DNA from: CAYXVB01 sp964467785
Lineage (GTDB): Bacteria; Bdellovibrionota; UBA1018
Length of the DNA: 22,631 nucleotides
Direction of reading: 5' to 3'
Assembly (NCBI GenBank): GCA_964467785.1
Contig: CAYXVB010000047.1
Span: 1 to 22,631 of the forward strand
Below are positions 1 to 8,232 of the stretch, one piece after another; within the stretch, counting starts at the first letter, position 1; the number at the start of each line of letters is the position of its first letter. Under the pieces are notes generated by a model. It saw only the letters and a program-made list of their open reading frames with translations, was not told the DNA's origin and did not search any database. Both the position numbers and the translations under genes were made by a program.

Positions 1-1
1 G

Positions 2-448
2 CACGGTCGCCCGCCGCGCGCTTTGACCGCAGAGGGGCTCAAGGTACTGCTGACCTATCCTTGGCCAGGCAATGTCCGAGAACTCAAAAATCTCATCGAG
101 CGCCTCGTCATCTTGACTCACGAATCGGAGGAAGGCCGTTCCATTTCGGCTTCCGCGCTCCTCGATCAACTCAGTGACGAGGCCTTGACTCTGCGGTTCC
201 AGGGCGATGAGCCACTGGCTCCACGGATTTCGGGCGCCGAGGGGGGGGCCGCCTTCAGCGATACTTCCGGAGCGTCCCGGAACCTGCGCAATGCGCGTGA
301 GGAGTTCGAAAAAGACTACATCCTGAAGACTCTCAAAGATGTCGACTGGAATGTGTCCAAGGCGGCGCAGGTCCTCGGAGTCGAGCGCAGTCATTTGCAC
401 AAAAAGATCAAAGGCTATGGCATCGAGCCTCCGAAGGGAGACACATGA
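2..448 (+). CDS. Sigma-54-dependent transcriptional activator, NtrC family (3' part only)
   Basis: This is the C-terminal end of an NtrC-type enhancer-binding protein; the gene starts outside the window. The frame is open from base 2 and carries the end of the AAA+ sigma-54 interaction domain, including the hallmark WPGNVRELKN (about residues 21-30 of the visible part), the sensor-II helix that contacts sigma-54 and ATP. After a linker of about 80 residues containing a Gly/Ala-rich stretch comes a Fis-type helix-turn-helix (NVSKAAQVLGVERSHLHKKI), which binds upstream activating sequences. Whether the N-terminus holds a phosphoacceptor receiver or a sensor domain cannot be seen. The stop codon overlaps the start of the next gene (ATGA), so the two are probably translated together. 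The family is certain; the regulated genes are unknown. Confidence 0.93.
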   Translation, partial: HGRPPRALTAEGLKVLLTYPWPGNVRELKNLIERLVILTHESEEGRSISASALLDQLSDEALTLRFQGDEPLAPRISGAEGGAAFSDTSGASRNLRNAREEFEKDYILKTLKDVDWNVSKAAQVLGVERSHLHKKIKGYGIEPPKGDT

Positions 449-1053
449 ACCTACTCGTATCCGCGTTGGAGTTCGCCTCTCGCATTCACGCCGGTCAGAC
501 CTGGAAGGAGCGCACCCTGGATGGCGTCCCGGTCCCGTTTCTGCATCATCCGATGGGCGTTTGCGCGTTTGTCCTCAAGTATGGCGGCACTGATGTCCAA
601 GGCGCGGCCGCGCTCCTGCATGACACGATCGCGGAGCCCGGCGTAACCGAAAGCCTTTTGCGCGAAAAATTCGGCGAATCCGTTTCTTGGCTCGTTTCCG
701 CCTTCACGGACCCGCCCTCGCCCAAGGGCGAAGTGCTCGACTGGCGCGCCTCCAAGCAGGCCTATCTTGCCAAGCTCCGCGGGCTCAATGATCCGGAAGC
801 ACTGCTCGTGGTCGCCTGCGAGGAGCTGCACGAAGCGCTCGAGCTTCTGCACGACATCCGTCACCAGGGCATTGCGGTATGGAAGCGCTACCCTGTCCAC
901 CAGATGGAGGTCTTCTGGTACTTCCGCGAGCTGCTTTCGATTTTCGTCAGCCAGCTTTCAGCTCCCCGCTTCAAGACCCTGGTCGGAGACTTCGGGGCCG
1001 CCGTCAAATCGCTCAAAGAAGTCGTTTTCGAAGGGGCGACCTGGAAGATCTGA
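445..1053 (+). CDS. MESH1/SpoT-like HD-domain protein with altered active site
   Basis: A 202-residue single-domain HD protein resembling the small alarmone hydrolases (MESH1) and the hydrolase half of SpoT, which remove the 3'-pyrophosphate from (p)ppGpp. Visible family marks are HAGQ near residue 15, HHP at 34-36 (the His matching MESH1 His35), and ALLHD at 56-60 (metal-binding His59-Asp60). The usual Glu-Asp pair after HD (HDxxED) reads Ala63-Glu64, and the region that should read KLADxxxN is ACEELHEAL at 124-132, so the conserved Asp and Asn are not in place. The C-terminal helix region (WYFRELL) fits the MESH1 fold. The gene overlaps the sigma-54 activator by 4 bp, suggesting co-expression. 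It may be a low-activity hydrolase, an enzyme on another nucleotide, or a sensor domain. The fold call is firm, the activity is not. Confidence 0.8.
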   Translation: MNLLVSALEFASRIHAGQTWKERTLDGVPVPFLHHPMGVCAFVLKYGGTDVQGAAALLHDTIAEPGVTESLLREKFGESVSWLVSAFTDPPSPKGEVLDWRASKQAYLAKLRGLNDPEALLVVACEELHEALELLHDIRHQGIAVWKRYPVHQMEVFWYFRELLSIFVSQLSAPRFKTLVGDFGAAVKSLKEVVFEGATWKI

Positions 1054-1095
1054 CTCGAGTTGATTCCCGCGGTTCGCGCTCGCAATGCAGTGAGT

Positions 1096-1722
1096 TTAGT
1101 CGCTCACCAGGGTTGCTTCGCCTTCGTTATTCGAAAGCTTGCATGTCACCTTAAGCTTCCTGAAGCCCAGCATTCCCACCGCTTCTGGTTGTCCACACTC
1201 TCCACTGAACTCAAACTTTTGGGACGGTTTGATCTTATAAACGCCCTTTCCACCAATATGAGCATCGAAATATCCCAGGCTGGAAAGGCGCGAGTCTTCG
1301 GATTCATCTGTCGCGTATTCGAAGTCTCCCGCCGTCACTTCCAAGGTAAAGCGGTTTCCCAATGAAGGGAGATAGGTCGCACTGACAAATAAACCGTCCG
1401 TTTGAGGCTTCTGCGACGGAAGGCTCAACTTGCACTGATCAAGTTTAGTGGAAGCGACTAAGGTAGACGCGCTTTTGATATTGGATCGCCGGATATAGTT
1501 TGTGGGACTCAAGTCGCATTTCCCGTTGATCCATTTACTGTTCATGAGGAGGCTCTCCAAGTTCCAATTTCCATTGGCAGACGATGGAGCTCTTGATGTG
1601 GTGTTCTTGTTGGCAGGCTTTTCATCACGTTCGAGCTCAAGTTTCCCGTTTTGAGGGGTTGAACAGGCGAAGGTTACGAACGAGAAAAATGCAAGAAACG
1701 AGTATTTGAGGTTTCTATTCAT
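1096..1722 (-). CDS. Small lipoprotein of unknown function
   Basis: A 208-residue protein with a lipoprotein signal peptide: basic start (MNRNLK), hydrophobic stretch, then a lipobox-like TFAC with Cys20 as the lipidation site. The mature protein opens with a polar Ser/Asn/Lys/Glu-rich linker and continues as a beta-rich domain with no family I recognise. It contains three other Cys in Cys-Asp-Leu, Gln-Cys-Lys and Gly-Glu-Cys-Gly settings plus one near the C-terminus, so periplasmic disulfides are possible. ATG1722 is supported by an AAGG ribosome site about 7 nt upstream and by a plausible promoter at 1771-1799. The gene is more AT-rich than its neighbours. Its 3' end faces the HD-domain gene across about 40 bp. 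Confidence 0.75.
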   Translation of the reverse strand: MNRNLKYSFLAFFSFVTFACSTPQNGKLELERDEKPANKNTTSRAPSSANGNWNLESLLMNSKWINGKCDLSPTNYIRRSNIKSASTLVASTKLDQCKLSLPSQKPQTDGLFVSATYLPSLGNRFTLEVTAGDFEYATDESEDSRLSSLGYFDAHIGGKGVYKIKPSQKFEFSGECGQPEAVGMLGFRKLKVTCKLSNNEGEATLVSD

Positions 1723-1770
1723 GGCGTAACCTTTTTGGAGTCCTTCACCATCAGTGGTTGGGGATTTCTC

Positions 1771-1799
1771 ATTCTACCTAGGATATATGACGTTGATAA
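1771..1799 (-). promoter_or_regulatory. Candidate sigma-70 promoter for the small lipoprotein
   Basis: Read on the minus strand: -35 TTATCA (1799-1794), 17-bp spacer, -10 TAGAAT (1776-1771, five of six consensus bases). Transcription would start near 1764 and leave a leader of about 40 nt containing the AAGG site before ATG1722. Found by eye only. Confidence 0.5.
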
Positions 1800-1918
1800 A
1801 GCTAAATTCGAGCTACTGCTTTCATGGGCGCATAGAGATCAGTTCTTAAAAAGCCAAATTTATGGCGACTCTATTTTAGAGAAGTTGCGGCCGATGAGAA
1901 GTTCAGTACACTTTCAAT

Positions 1919-3013
1919 ATGAACTTGGAGCCGATCTGGATACTACTGCTGGGCCTTTTCACCGAAGCCCACGCCGGTACTCGGGATCCGGCTCCACTTC
2001 CGGCCGCATCCAACGCTCAATTCGAAGAAATCGGCGAACCCTATATTGTTCGGCCGGATGACACCCTTTCTACGATCCTATTTGACCGGGGGGTCGACGG
2101 TTCAGCTCCCGGTCGTGTTCTTTATGGGCGGAGCGGGTGGCTGAAGCGAAATCAAGATCTCAATAAGCAGATCAAAAACTGGAAGTCGCTCAAGCCAGGG
2201 CAAAAAATCGAGCTGATATTGCCAGTCCGAAGCGCCTCTTCCGCGCTTAAGCAGAACGATGCGCTTGTCGCGCGACCAAAATCCCTCTCCGATCCGCTCT
2301 CTCCAAGTTCTCCGGCACCAAGCGCGGAATTGTCCTCAAGACAGCCACTGTTCATGGATGCAAAGGCACTTCTCGGATTGAAACTAGGGAACTTTGCCGA
2401 GGAGCTCCCCGCGGTATCGACCGAGACCGCCGGACAGATCGGAATCCCAGCCGTCAGCGGAGAGTTGCTCGTTGGCATTCGACAGGAAGAGTCCGGCCCT
2501 GGCTGGCGATATGGGCTCACCGGTGCGGTCTCGATGCATCAGCCCCTGGATTCAATCTCGTTTCCGACAAGCTGGGAGCTGGCTGGAAAAGTCGTTGCAG
2601 GTCAGATCCTTTCGCTGGGTGGGCCAATGAAGGCTCAGTTGAGCCCATATCTTGAATTTGGAGTAGCCAGCTTCGCTTACGTCTCTTCTGAAAGCGACAG
2701 TGAGTCCACGAATCCACATTTTTCACGGACCAATATATCACTCTGGAACAGGGCAGGTGCGCGCCTAGATACGAATCTGTTTGGAATCTGGACCGAACTC
2801 GATGCTGCTGTGCTCTATTCGCCGCTTGGCACTTCGAGAGCCGCATCTCAGGCCGACATTTCCACCACAGGTCTGGGAGGGCGTCTCCAATGGCGCGTGG
2901 GTGTATTTCGTACCGTCTTCGCTCAAGTCGACTTCAATACGATCCGTCTGTCCGGCGACGGATTGACTCTCTCCACCCAGAACTTGGGCTTTGGCCTCGG
3001 GCTCAAATTCTAG
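1919..3013 (+). CDS. LysM-like domain plus outer-membrane beta-barrel protein
   Basis: A 364-residue secreted protein. An N-terminal signal peptide (residues 1-19, ending AHA) lacks the usual basic residues, but an in-frame TGA at 1895 leaves no earlier start. Residues about 42-103 look like a LysM-type peptidoglycan-binding module: YIVRPDDTLS at its start, LYGRSGWLKRN in the middle and LKPGQKIELILP at its end, as in FimV-like proteins. A Ser/Pro/Ala-rich linker (about 104-150) leads to about 190 residues of alternating amphipathic strands ending GLGLKF with a terminal Phe, the BAM recognition signature of outer-membrane barrels. The likely role is an outer-membrane protein tethered to peptidoglycan. 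No strong ribosome site is visible. The 3' end meets the giant lipoprotein gene tail to tail with 3 bp between the stops. Confidence 0.75.
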   Translation: MNLEPIWILLLGLFTEAHAGTRDPAPLPAASNAQFEEIGEPYIVRPDDTLSTILFDRGVDGSAPGRVLYGRSGWLKRNQDLNKQIKNWKSLKPGQKIELILPVRSASSALKQNDALVARPKSLSDPLSPSSPAPSAELSSRQPLFMDAKALLGLKLGNFAEELPAVSTETAGQIGIPAVSGELLVGIRQEESGPGWRYGLTGAVSMHQPLDSISFPTSWELAGKVVAGQILSLGGPMKAQLSPYLEFGVASFAYVSSESDSESTNPHFSRTNISLWNRAGARLDTNLFGIWTELDAAVLYSPLGTSRAASQADISTTGLGGRLQWRVGVFRTVFAQVDFNTIRLSGDGLTLSTQNLGFGLGLKF

Positions 3014-3016
3014 TGT

Positions 3017-6000
3017 TCATGGGGCGATGTATTCCGCGATGCCCATGACGCCGTCCGAAGTATACGGGAAGATCAGCGTGCCAGTGGTGCTGTAAATCAG
3101 GGTTCGCCCACTGCAGCTGATGGAGGAAATCGGCCAAGAATAGGCCGTTTCGACGCCGGCCGTGACATCGTACTTGTAAAGGAGGCCGCTAGTCGCGCAG
3201 TAGTAGACGATTTCATTAGGGGTCCGACGGTAGGTGAACGAGTTGATCGTCCGCGGCAGACTGATCAAAGTGCCGATACTACCGCCGGGAGGCAAGGTCC
3301 TGATTGCGGACTGACCCTGCAGCGCAAGCAGCCATCTCGAACCAATCGAATCATAGGCCGCCAAAACGCCTGCCGACCATCGCGGCACGGCCGTCGAGCT
3401 CATGAGTGTTCCGTTCGCGGAGAACGTGGCTCCAGCAGCGCCTGCTACCCCGGCAAGGGCTGCTTGCGTGCCGTCGGTCGCGGCATACAGCTTGAAAAAC
3501 GAATCCACGAGCGTGGTCGTGTCCCAGCGGAAGATGCCAGCCAGCATCTGCGTGCCGTTAAAGCCCAGAATCGGGATCGGATACGAATATCCCGGAGTAT
3601 AAGTCAGGGCGATGTCCGTTCCTTTCAAGCCGTCTGCGTTCGGGAAAATCGTAGCGCCGCCGCCGACATGGTTCACCCATTTGCCCGTGGCGCGATCCAA
3701 GCGTTGAATCAGGCCGTTTGTGGGCCCGTTGAATATGTCACCGTTTGCTGGATTGATTCTGAAGGTGATCGCGCTCGAGTTGCTTATGCCGTTCACGGCG
3801 GACTTTACGCCTTGCGCTGTGGCAAGCGATGTCGTGTCGGGAATCGCGGACAATCCATTGCCGGCGATGGTATTGATCGTACCGCCGATAGAGAATTCAC
3901 GGAATCGCAATTCGATCTCGTCGTAAAGGACGATCTTCCCGTCGCTCGCTTGATCGATGTCATTGATCACGTTGAACCGAGCTGAGAGAGGAGCGCCACC
4001 GTCTCCGAAGTTAAGTCGTTGACCCATTAAAGTCAGGACTTTTCCGTTGCTATCTATGGTTCGGATCACGCCGCGATCTACAAAGTAGAGCTGGTCTTGC
4101 GCCGACACGAAAGCGCTGAACGGATCAATGGCGCAGGCAGTGGCCAGCGTTCCGTCCGCGCAGATTCCGCGACTTCCGGTCCCGACAATGCTTGTCCAGT
4201 TGTTTGTGCCGGGATTGTACCTATAGATCCGGGCGGCGCTCCTGGACACCCCGTAGATTTGGCCCGACATCGATTGGAAAAAGAAGGCGCGGTCGCCACC
4301 CGTCGCGGCAAACGGAGTCAAAGGGGTTGTGGCGATGTAAGTCGAGGGATCGAGGGTCACCGGCATTCTATGGGTGTCTCCTACGACAGGCTGATAGACC
4401 GACGCGTGCATGTGGGAGATCGCTGAGGTCACGGGATCGAAGACTACCGCGAAATCGCACATCGTCTTGCCGGCGAGAGAAGTCGTCGGGTAATTGTAAT
4501 AGCCAGTGCCTGAGGGGGCGATACTGTAGACTTTTCCACTTGCGGCTTGGAAGTAGCGGTAGCGTTGGCCGCTACCCACGGCCAGCGTGTAGCCATCCGA
4601 CTGGAAGTAGATGTCCCCGTTCGGAAGCGCGAAAAGAGGCATGCACTTGGAGGCGGTGTTTGAGTAACCCCCGACGGCGCCAAATTGCACGCTTAGGGGG
4701 GGGATTCCATCCGCGGTCGAGGCGCCGCCACCGATGATGGTCTCGATCGTCATTGGGCTCGTGCCGGTATTGATTCGGCGAATCCGATCGTAGTCATAGA
4801 TCAGAATCCGATCTTGATAGTCCAAAGCGAGTTTTAGCGGCAGCTTAAGCTGCGCGCTGGCGACGTTCACTCCGTCCCCAACAATGGATCCGGTAGTCGG
4901 TATCAGCAGACTCTGTAGACCGGTCGCCGGGTCGATCATGAGGAGACCCCGCTTGACATCCCGGAAGAATACGACCCCTTTGGTTGTGACGACAAAGGTG
5001 CTTGGATCCGAGTTAGTGGTATTCCCCTGTTCGTTGAAGAAAAGGGCGGAGCTCGCGCTGCCCCCAAGCCCGGGTTCGGTATTGCCGGCTAGGAAATTGA
5101 TCATCGAGGCAACGTTCATCGGCGGTGCGCTCGCAAAGGTGATCATGGAGTTGTTGTCGATGGCAGTCACGCGGATTTTCACGTATCCCGTACGTGGTCC
5201 GAAATTCCACGTATAGCAGCCGGTTTGGCTCGCATCCACGCTGCAGCCGCCTCCGGGTGCATTCGCGATGTTGGTGGCTATTGGAGAGTAGGACGTTCCG
5301 TCCTGTGAATAGTAGAGCGAGATCGGAGTCGCTCCAAAGCCGTTGGTCGAGGTCGCTTTCCACTTGATGAACACGTTGTTGTTCGGCGCCACCGTGAGAT
5401 CGCCGGTGCTCGGCGGCGATTGGGGATTGTCCGTCGAAGTTGCCGTCAGATTGACCAGGCTGGGTGGAGTTCCGGGTGTGTAGGTAATCATCGCGCGATC
5501 CAGCCCGTCGCTGCCGCTGCCTGAGTTCGTCAAGCTGGAGACGTTGCCTGGTTGATCCTTCAGCCAGGCGTAAACGGTGTATACTCCGCTGGTGAAGCCG
5601 ACCGGAAAGGCGAAATGAACGAGATCGAGACTCTTGGCCGGCGTGAGTCCGGGGGCCGGCGCATTGACGGCGTTCCAACAGGAATCGCTCGCCGCCGGAG
5701 CCGTCGTACTGTTGAATTTGAGGCAGAAGTGCGTGATGTTGGAGCTACTGTCGATTCCTTTCAAGCTGACTTGCACGTAGTTCGTCGTGGTTGCGGTCGC
5801 CCCGTCGTTGATGGTCATCTGCCCCGCGGTGAGCGATGGGGCTGTGGAATCGATCATGAATGCGGTGCTTGTCGCGGTGGCGGAGTTTCCGGCCGCATCC
5901 GTCGCCATGATTCGAAGCTTTGCAGTCGTTACATCTGCGGAGGGCACGGTCCAGGCGATAGAAGTCGCATTATTCGCAAGCGTGGCAACGTCGCTAAAGC

Positions 6001-8026
6001 TGGTGCCATCTGCCGCGTATTGAAGCTTGAGCCCGGCAATGCCGCTAAGCGCGTCACTTGCGGACAAGGTCACTGTCACCGAATCGGTTCCCTTTAGCGG
6101 CCCTGAAATATCGGAGATGGTCGCTATCGGCGCGGTCGAGTCGATCTTGAAGGTGGAAGTCGTCGCCGTGACCGTGTTTCCCGCGTTATCCGTGCCCACG
6201 AGTCTTACTTTGGCCGAGATCGTGTCATCGAGTGGGACATTCCAGGCATACGAGGTATCCGCGCCTGTGACAGAGGTGATGTCCGAATAAGTCACGCCAT
6301 CACTCGAATACTGAAGCTTCGCGGATGAAAGTCCGGATAACGCATCCGAGAGGGAAAACGTGATCGTGCTAGATGCTCCGCCCCGCAATACCCCGGGTAA
6401 ATTGGTAATGGCCAGGTTCGGTTGCGTCGAATCGATTCCGAAGCTGGTGCTCAGTGCGGTCGCGGAATTGCCGGCAAGATCGGATGCGATCACCCTGAGC
6501 TTCGCGCCCGAAACGTCCTGGGACGGAATGGTCCAGCTGTAGGAAGTCGCGGAATTGGACAAAGTTGCGACATCGACAAAGGTGCTTCCGTCGGAGGCGT
6601 ATTGCAGCTTGAAGGTGTTCAGGCCAGATCCAGTGTCGGAGGCGGACAAGCTGAGTGAAATCGATTGTCCTCCGCGCAGGTAACCCGATGGGCTAACCAG
6701 CGTGACCGCTGGTGGCGCCGTGTCCAATGCCACATTCAGTGCGCTCGGTGAGGCGCTGATGTTGCCGGAGGAGTCGATCGCCCAGAGCCTCAGGGTTTTC
6801 ATCCCGTCGCCGGAGCTGCCCAGAGTATAATTGAGCTGTTGGGTCCCGGATTGCGTGCAATTGATGGAGAAATCCGATGCGCCGGGTACGTTCATTGTGT
6901 TTTCCGTGATCGCCAGGGCGCTGAACGTGACGCACGCGGAGCTGTTTGCTCCCGTGTTGAGATCCAAGGAGATGTTTCTCGAAGCGACCACGCTTGCGGA
7001 TCCCGTCACGCTGATGGCGGGCGGAGTGGCCGGTCTCGTGTCCACGACCATCAATGGAAACGGGATATGCCTGTAAGGTTTCGAAGTGTTCAGATTTCCA
7101 GCGCCGTCATTTTGGCCCACATACAGTGACAGGGTGTGCAACCCCTGGTCATTGGCGGTGGGGGTGTAGGTGTAATTTGCCGAATTCGAAACAGTCACTC
7201 CGTCCTTTTTCCACAGGTAAAAAGCGGAATAGCTAGGGTTGAAATGAAAAGCGGAGACTTTGAACGAGGCACCGGTCTCTTCTGCGACGCTTTCCGTTCC
7301 GCTGACTACCGAGACCTGAGGAGCCGCTTCCTCCAGCACGACCACCGGCACGCCAAAAATGCTCTGGAAGGCGTTGTTCAGCGTCGGGTCGTTCTTAACT
7401 TGCGAAAAGACCGAGTTGATGTCGGACCCGGAAAGCTTGGACATGTAGTCCGCGATCTCGCGTTTGGACGCTCGCACAAGACCCAGTGCGCTTTGGTCAG
7501 TATTGAGGGCGTAGCTCATCAGTGACGTGCCCGCTGTGAGATTTTGGCCGGAGTATCCGGTGACGGGGCGAGAGTAAAAGGAGCCGCAGCCGGAGGCTTC
7601 AACCAAGTAGCGAACCGAAGAAGCGGAATCCAAATTCACTCCGAGGGCTTTAACTCGATCAAAGCGGTAGCTGCCGTCCCCGGAAGTCAGGACTTTTGAG
7701 GCGAGTGGAGCACTGGATTTGTTTCCGGAAGCATCTACCGAGTAAAGGGATACGGTGACTGGAGATCCGCAATCAGGGGTCCCGTTCGCCACCTGCCCGC
7801 GAGTGGCGGCGAGCGCGGATTGGAACGGAAAGGCAGTTCCGGAAATCGAATCGGTGGAGCCGGTATAGGTCGTGAAAATCCCGTTCTTGCCGCAGCCAGA
7901 TAGGCCGCCAGAAAGTAAGATGACTGCCATGGCGGATAGCTGAGGTAATGCGCTGGCGCGGCATTGGCCTTTATGTTCAGCGGGAATTCGTTTCTGTAGA
8001 AAATTGACAAATTTCATATGTTTCAT
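3017..8026 (-). CDS. Giant surface lipoprotein with Ig-like repeats and NHL-type beta-propeller
   Basis: A 1669-residue exported protein. A long basic N-region is followed by a hydrophobic segment and the lipobox LSGC (Cys45), so it is probably a lipoprotein. Residues about 65-240 form a variable N-terminal part. Ig-like beta-sandwich segments follow, including three tandem copies of exactly 97 residues starting at 434, 531 and 628 and opening with (L/I)D(S/T)xxP, then a fourth related segment from 725. Each core copy carries an S(D/A)xxSGL..(K)LQY(A/S).DG signature and ends D.AGN. From about 975 to the end lie NHL-like repeats (for example INFLAGNTEPG, IETIIGGG, INTIAGNG) suggesting a beta-propeller. 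The probable role is a surface stalk presenting a binding head. ATG8026 was chosen because the frame opens there; Met4 (8017) is an alternative. Neither has a clear Shine-Dalgarno. Confidence 0.85.
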   Translation of the reverse strand: MKHMKFVNFLQKRIPAEHKGQCRASALPQLSAMAVILLSGGLSGCGKNGIFTTYTGSTDSISGTAFPFQSALAATRGQVANGTPDCGSPVTVSLYSVDASGNKSSAPLASKVLTSGDGSYRFDRVKALGVNLDSASSVRYLVEASGCGSFYSRPVTGYSGQNLTAGTSLMSYALNTDQSALGLVRASKREIADYMSKLSGSDINSVFSQVKNDPTLNNAFQSIFGVPVVVLEEAAPQVSVVSGTESVAEETGASFKVSAFHFNPSYSAFYLWKKDGVTVSNSANYTYTPTANDQGLHTLSLYVGQNDGAGNLNTSKPYRHIPFPLMVVDTRPATPPAISVTGSASVVASRNISLDLNTGANSSACVTFSALAITENTMNVPGASDFSINCTQSGTQQLNYTLGSSGDGMKTLRLWAIDSSGNISASPSALNVALDTAPPAVTLVSPSGYLRGGQSISLSLSASDTGSGLNTFKLQYASDGSTFVDVATLSNSATSYSWTIPSQDVSGAKLRVIASDLAGNSATALSTSFGIDSTQPNLAITNLPGVLRGGASSTITFSLSDALSGLSSAKLQYSSDGVTYSDITSVTGADTSYAWNVPLDDTISAKVRLVGTDNAGNTVTATTSTFKIDSTAPIATISDISGPLKGTDSVTVTLSASDALSGIAGLKLQYAADGTSFSDVATLANNATSIAWTVPSADVTTAKLRIMATDAAGNSATATSTAFMIDSTAPSLTAGQMTINDGATATTTNYVQVSLKGIDSSSNITHFCLKFNSTTAPAASDSCWNAVNAPAPGLTPAKSLDLVHFAFPVGFTSGVYTVYAWLKDQPGNVSSLTNSGSGSDGLDRAMITYTPGTPPSLVNLTATSTDNPQSPPSTGDLTVAPNNNVFIKWKATSTNGFGATPISLYYSQDGTSYSPIATNIANAPGGGCSVDASQTGCYTWNFGPRTGYVKIRVTAIDNNSMITFASAPPMNVASMINFLAGNTEPGLGGSASSALFFNEQGNTTNSDPSTFVVTTKGVVFFRDVKRGLLMIDPATGLQSLLIPTTGSIVGDGVNVASAQLKLPLKLALDYQDRILIYDYDRIRRINTGTSPMTIETIIGGGASTADGIPPLSVQFGAVGGYSNTASKCMPLFALPNGDIYFQSDGYTLAVGSGQRYRYFQAASGKVYSIAPSGTGYYNYPTTSLAGKTMCDFAVVFDPVTSAISHMHASVYQPVVGDTHRMPVTLDPSTYIATTPLTPFAATGGDRAFFFQSMSGQIYGVSRSAARIYRYNPGTNNWTSIVGTGSRGICADGTLATACAIDPFSAFVSAQDQLYFVDRGVIRTIDSNGKVLTLMGQRLNFGDGGAPLSARFNVINDIDQASDGKIVLYDEIELRFREFSIGGTINTIAGNGLSAIPDTTSLATAQGVKSAVNGISNSSAITFRINPANGDIFNGPTNGLIQRLDRATGKWVNHVGGGATIFPNADGLKGTDIALTYTPGYSYPIPILGFNGTQMLAGIFRWDTTTLVDSFFKLYAATDGTQAALAGVAGAAGATFSANGTLMSSTAVPRWSAGVLAAYDSIGSRWLLALQGQSAIRTLPPGGSIGTLISLPRTINSFTYRRTPNEIVYYCATSGLLYKYDVTAGVETAYSWPISSISCSGRTLIYSTTGTLIFPYTSDGVMGIAEYIAP
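5855..6727 (-). repeat. Three in-frame tandem 291-bp repeats (Ig-like modules)
   Basis: Within the giant lipoprotein the opening motif (L/I)D(S/T)xxP recurs at codons 434, 531, 628 and 725, giving three copies of exactly 97 codons with no indel between starts. The copies are clearly similar in protein sequence, including the SGL...KLQY and AGN motifs, but have diverged at the DNA level. That pattern indicates old segmental duplication rather than a recent slippage repeat. Confidence 0.85.
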
Positions 8027-8029
8027 ATC

Positions 8030-8044
8030 AGACTGATTTAGTCT
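8030..8044. promoter_or_regulatory. Short inverted repeat between promoter and start of the giant lipoprotein
   Basis: AGACT (8030-8034) and AGTCT (8040-8044) flank a 5-nt centre, immediately downstream of the -10 box at 8045-8050 and upstream of ATG8026. It could be an operator half-site pair or a tiny 5' hairpin. The arms are only 5 bp, so chance is possible. Confidence 0.3.
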
Positions 8045-8073
8045 ATTTTAACAGTCTGCCTGCCGGTTAGCAA
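8045..8073 (-). promoter_or_regulatory. Sigma-70-type promoter of the giant lipoprotein
   Basis: On the minus strand: -35 TTGCTA (8073-8068), a 17-bp spacer, and -10 TAAAAT (8050-8045, five of six consensus bases). The expected start near 8038 leaves only about 12 nt before ATG8026, or about 21 nt before Met4. The rest of the AT-rich 8027-8232 interval must also hold the promoter of the rightward glycosyltransferase operon. On that strand I see only a weak candidate (TTGGAT 8127-8132, 15-bp spacer, TATGCT 8148-8153). Confidence 0.6.
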
Positions 8074-8232
8074 ATTAGAATTATCCTAAATTTTTTATGG
8101 TAAAAGTTAGTTATTTCATGTACTTATTGGATCGTTCATCGTGTTTTTATGCTAATTTTGGATCCAATCGAAGCGTTTCAGGTCGGAGTTTGTTTTCGAA
8201 AGAAGAGAAAGACCTGAGATAAAGTCGGTCGA

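Noticed and set aside
5855..6727. Regular 291-bp repeats considered as a CRISPR or satellite array
   Set aside because: The unit is a whole in-frame protein domain with diverged DNA, not short identical repeats with unique spacers.
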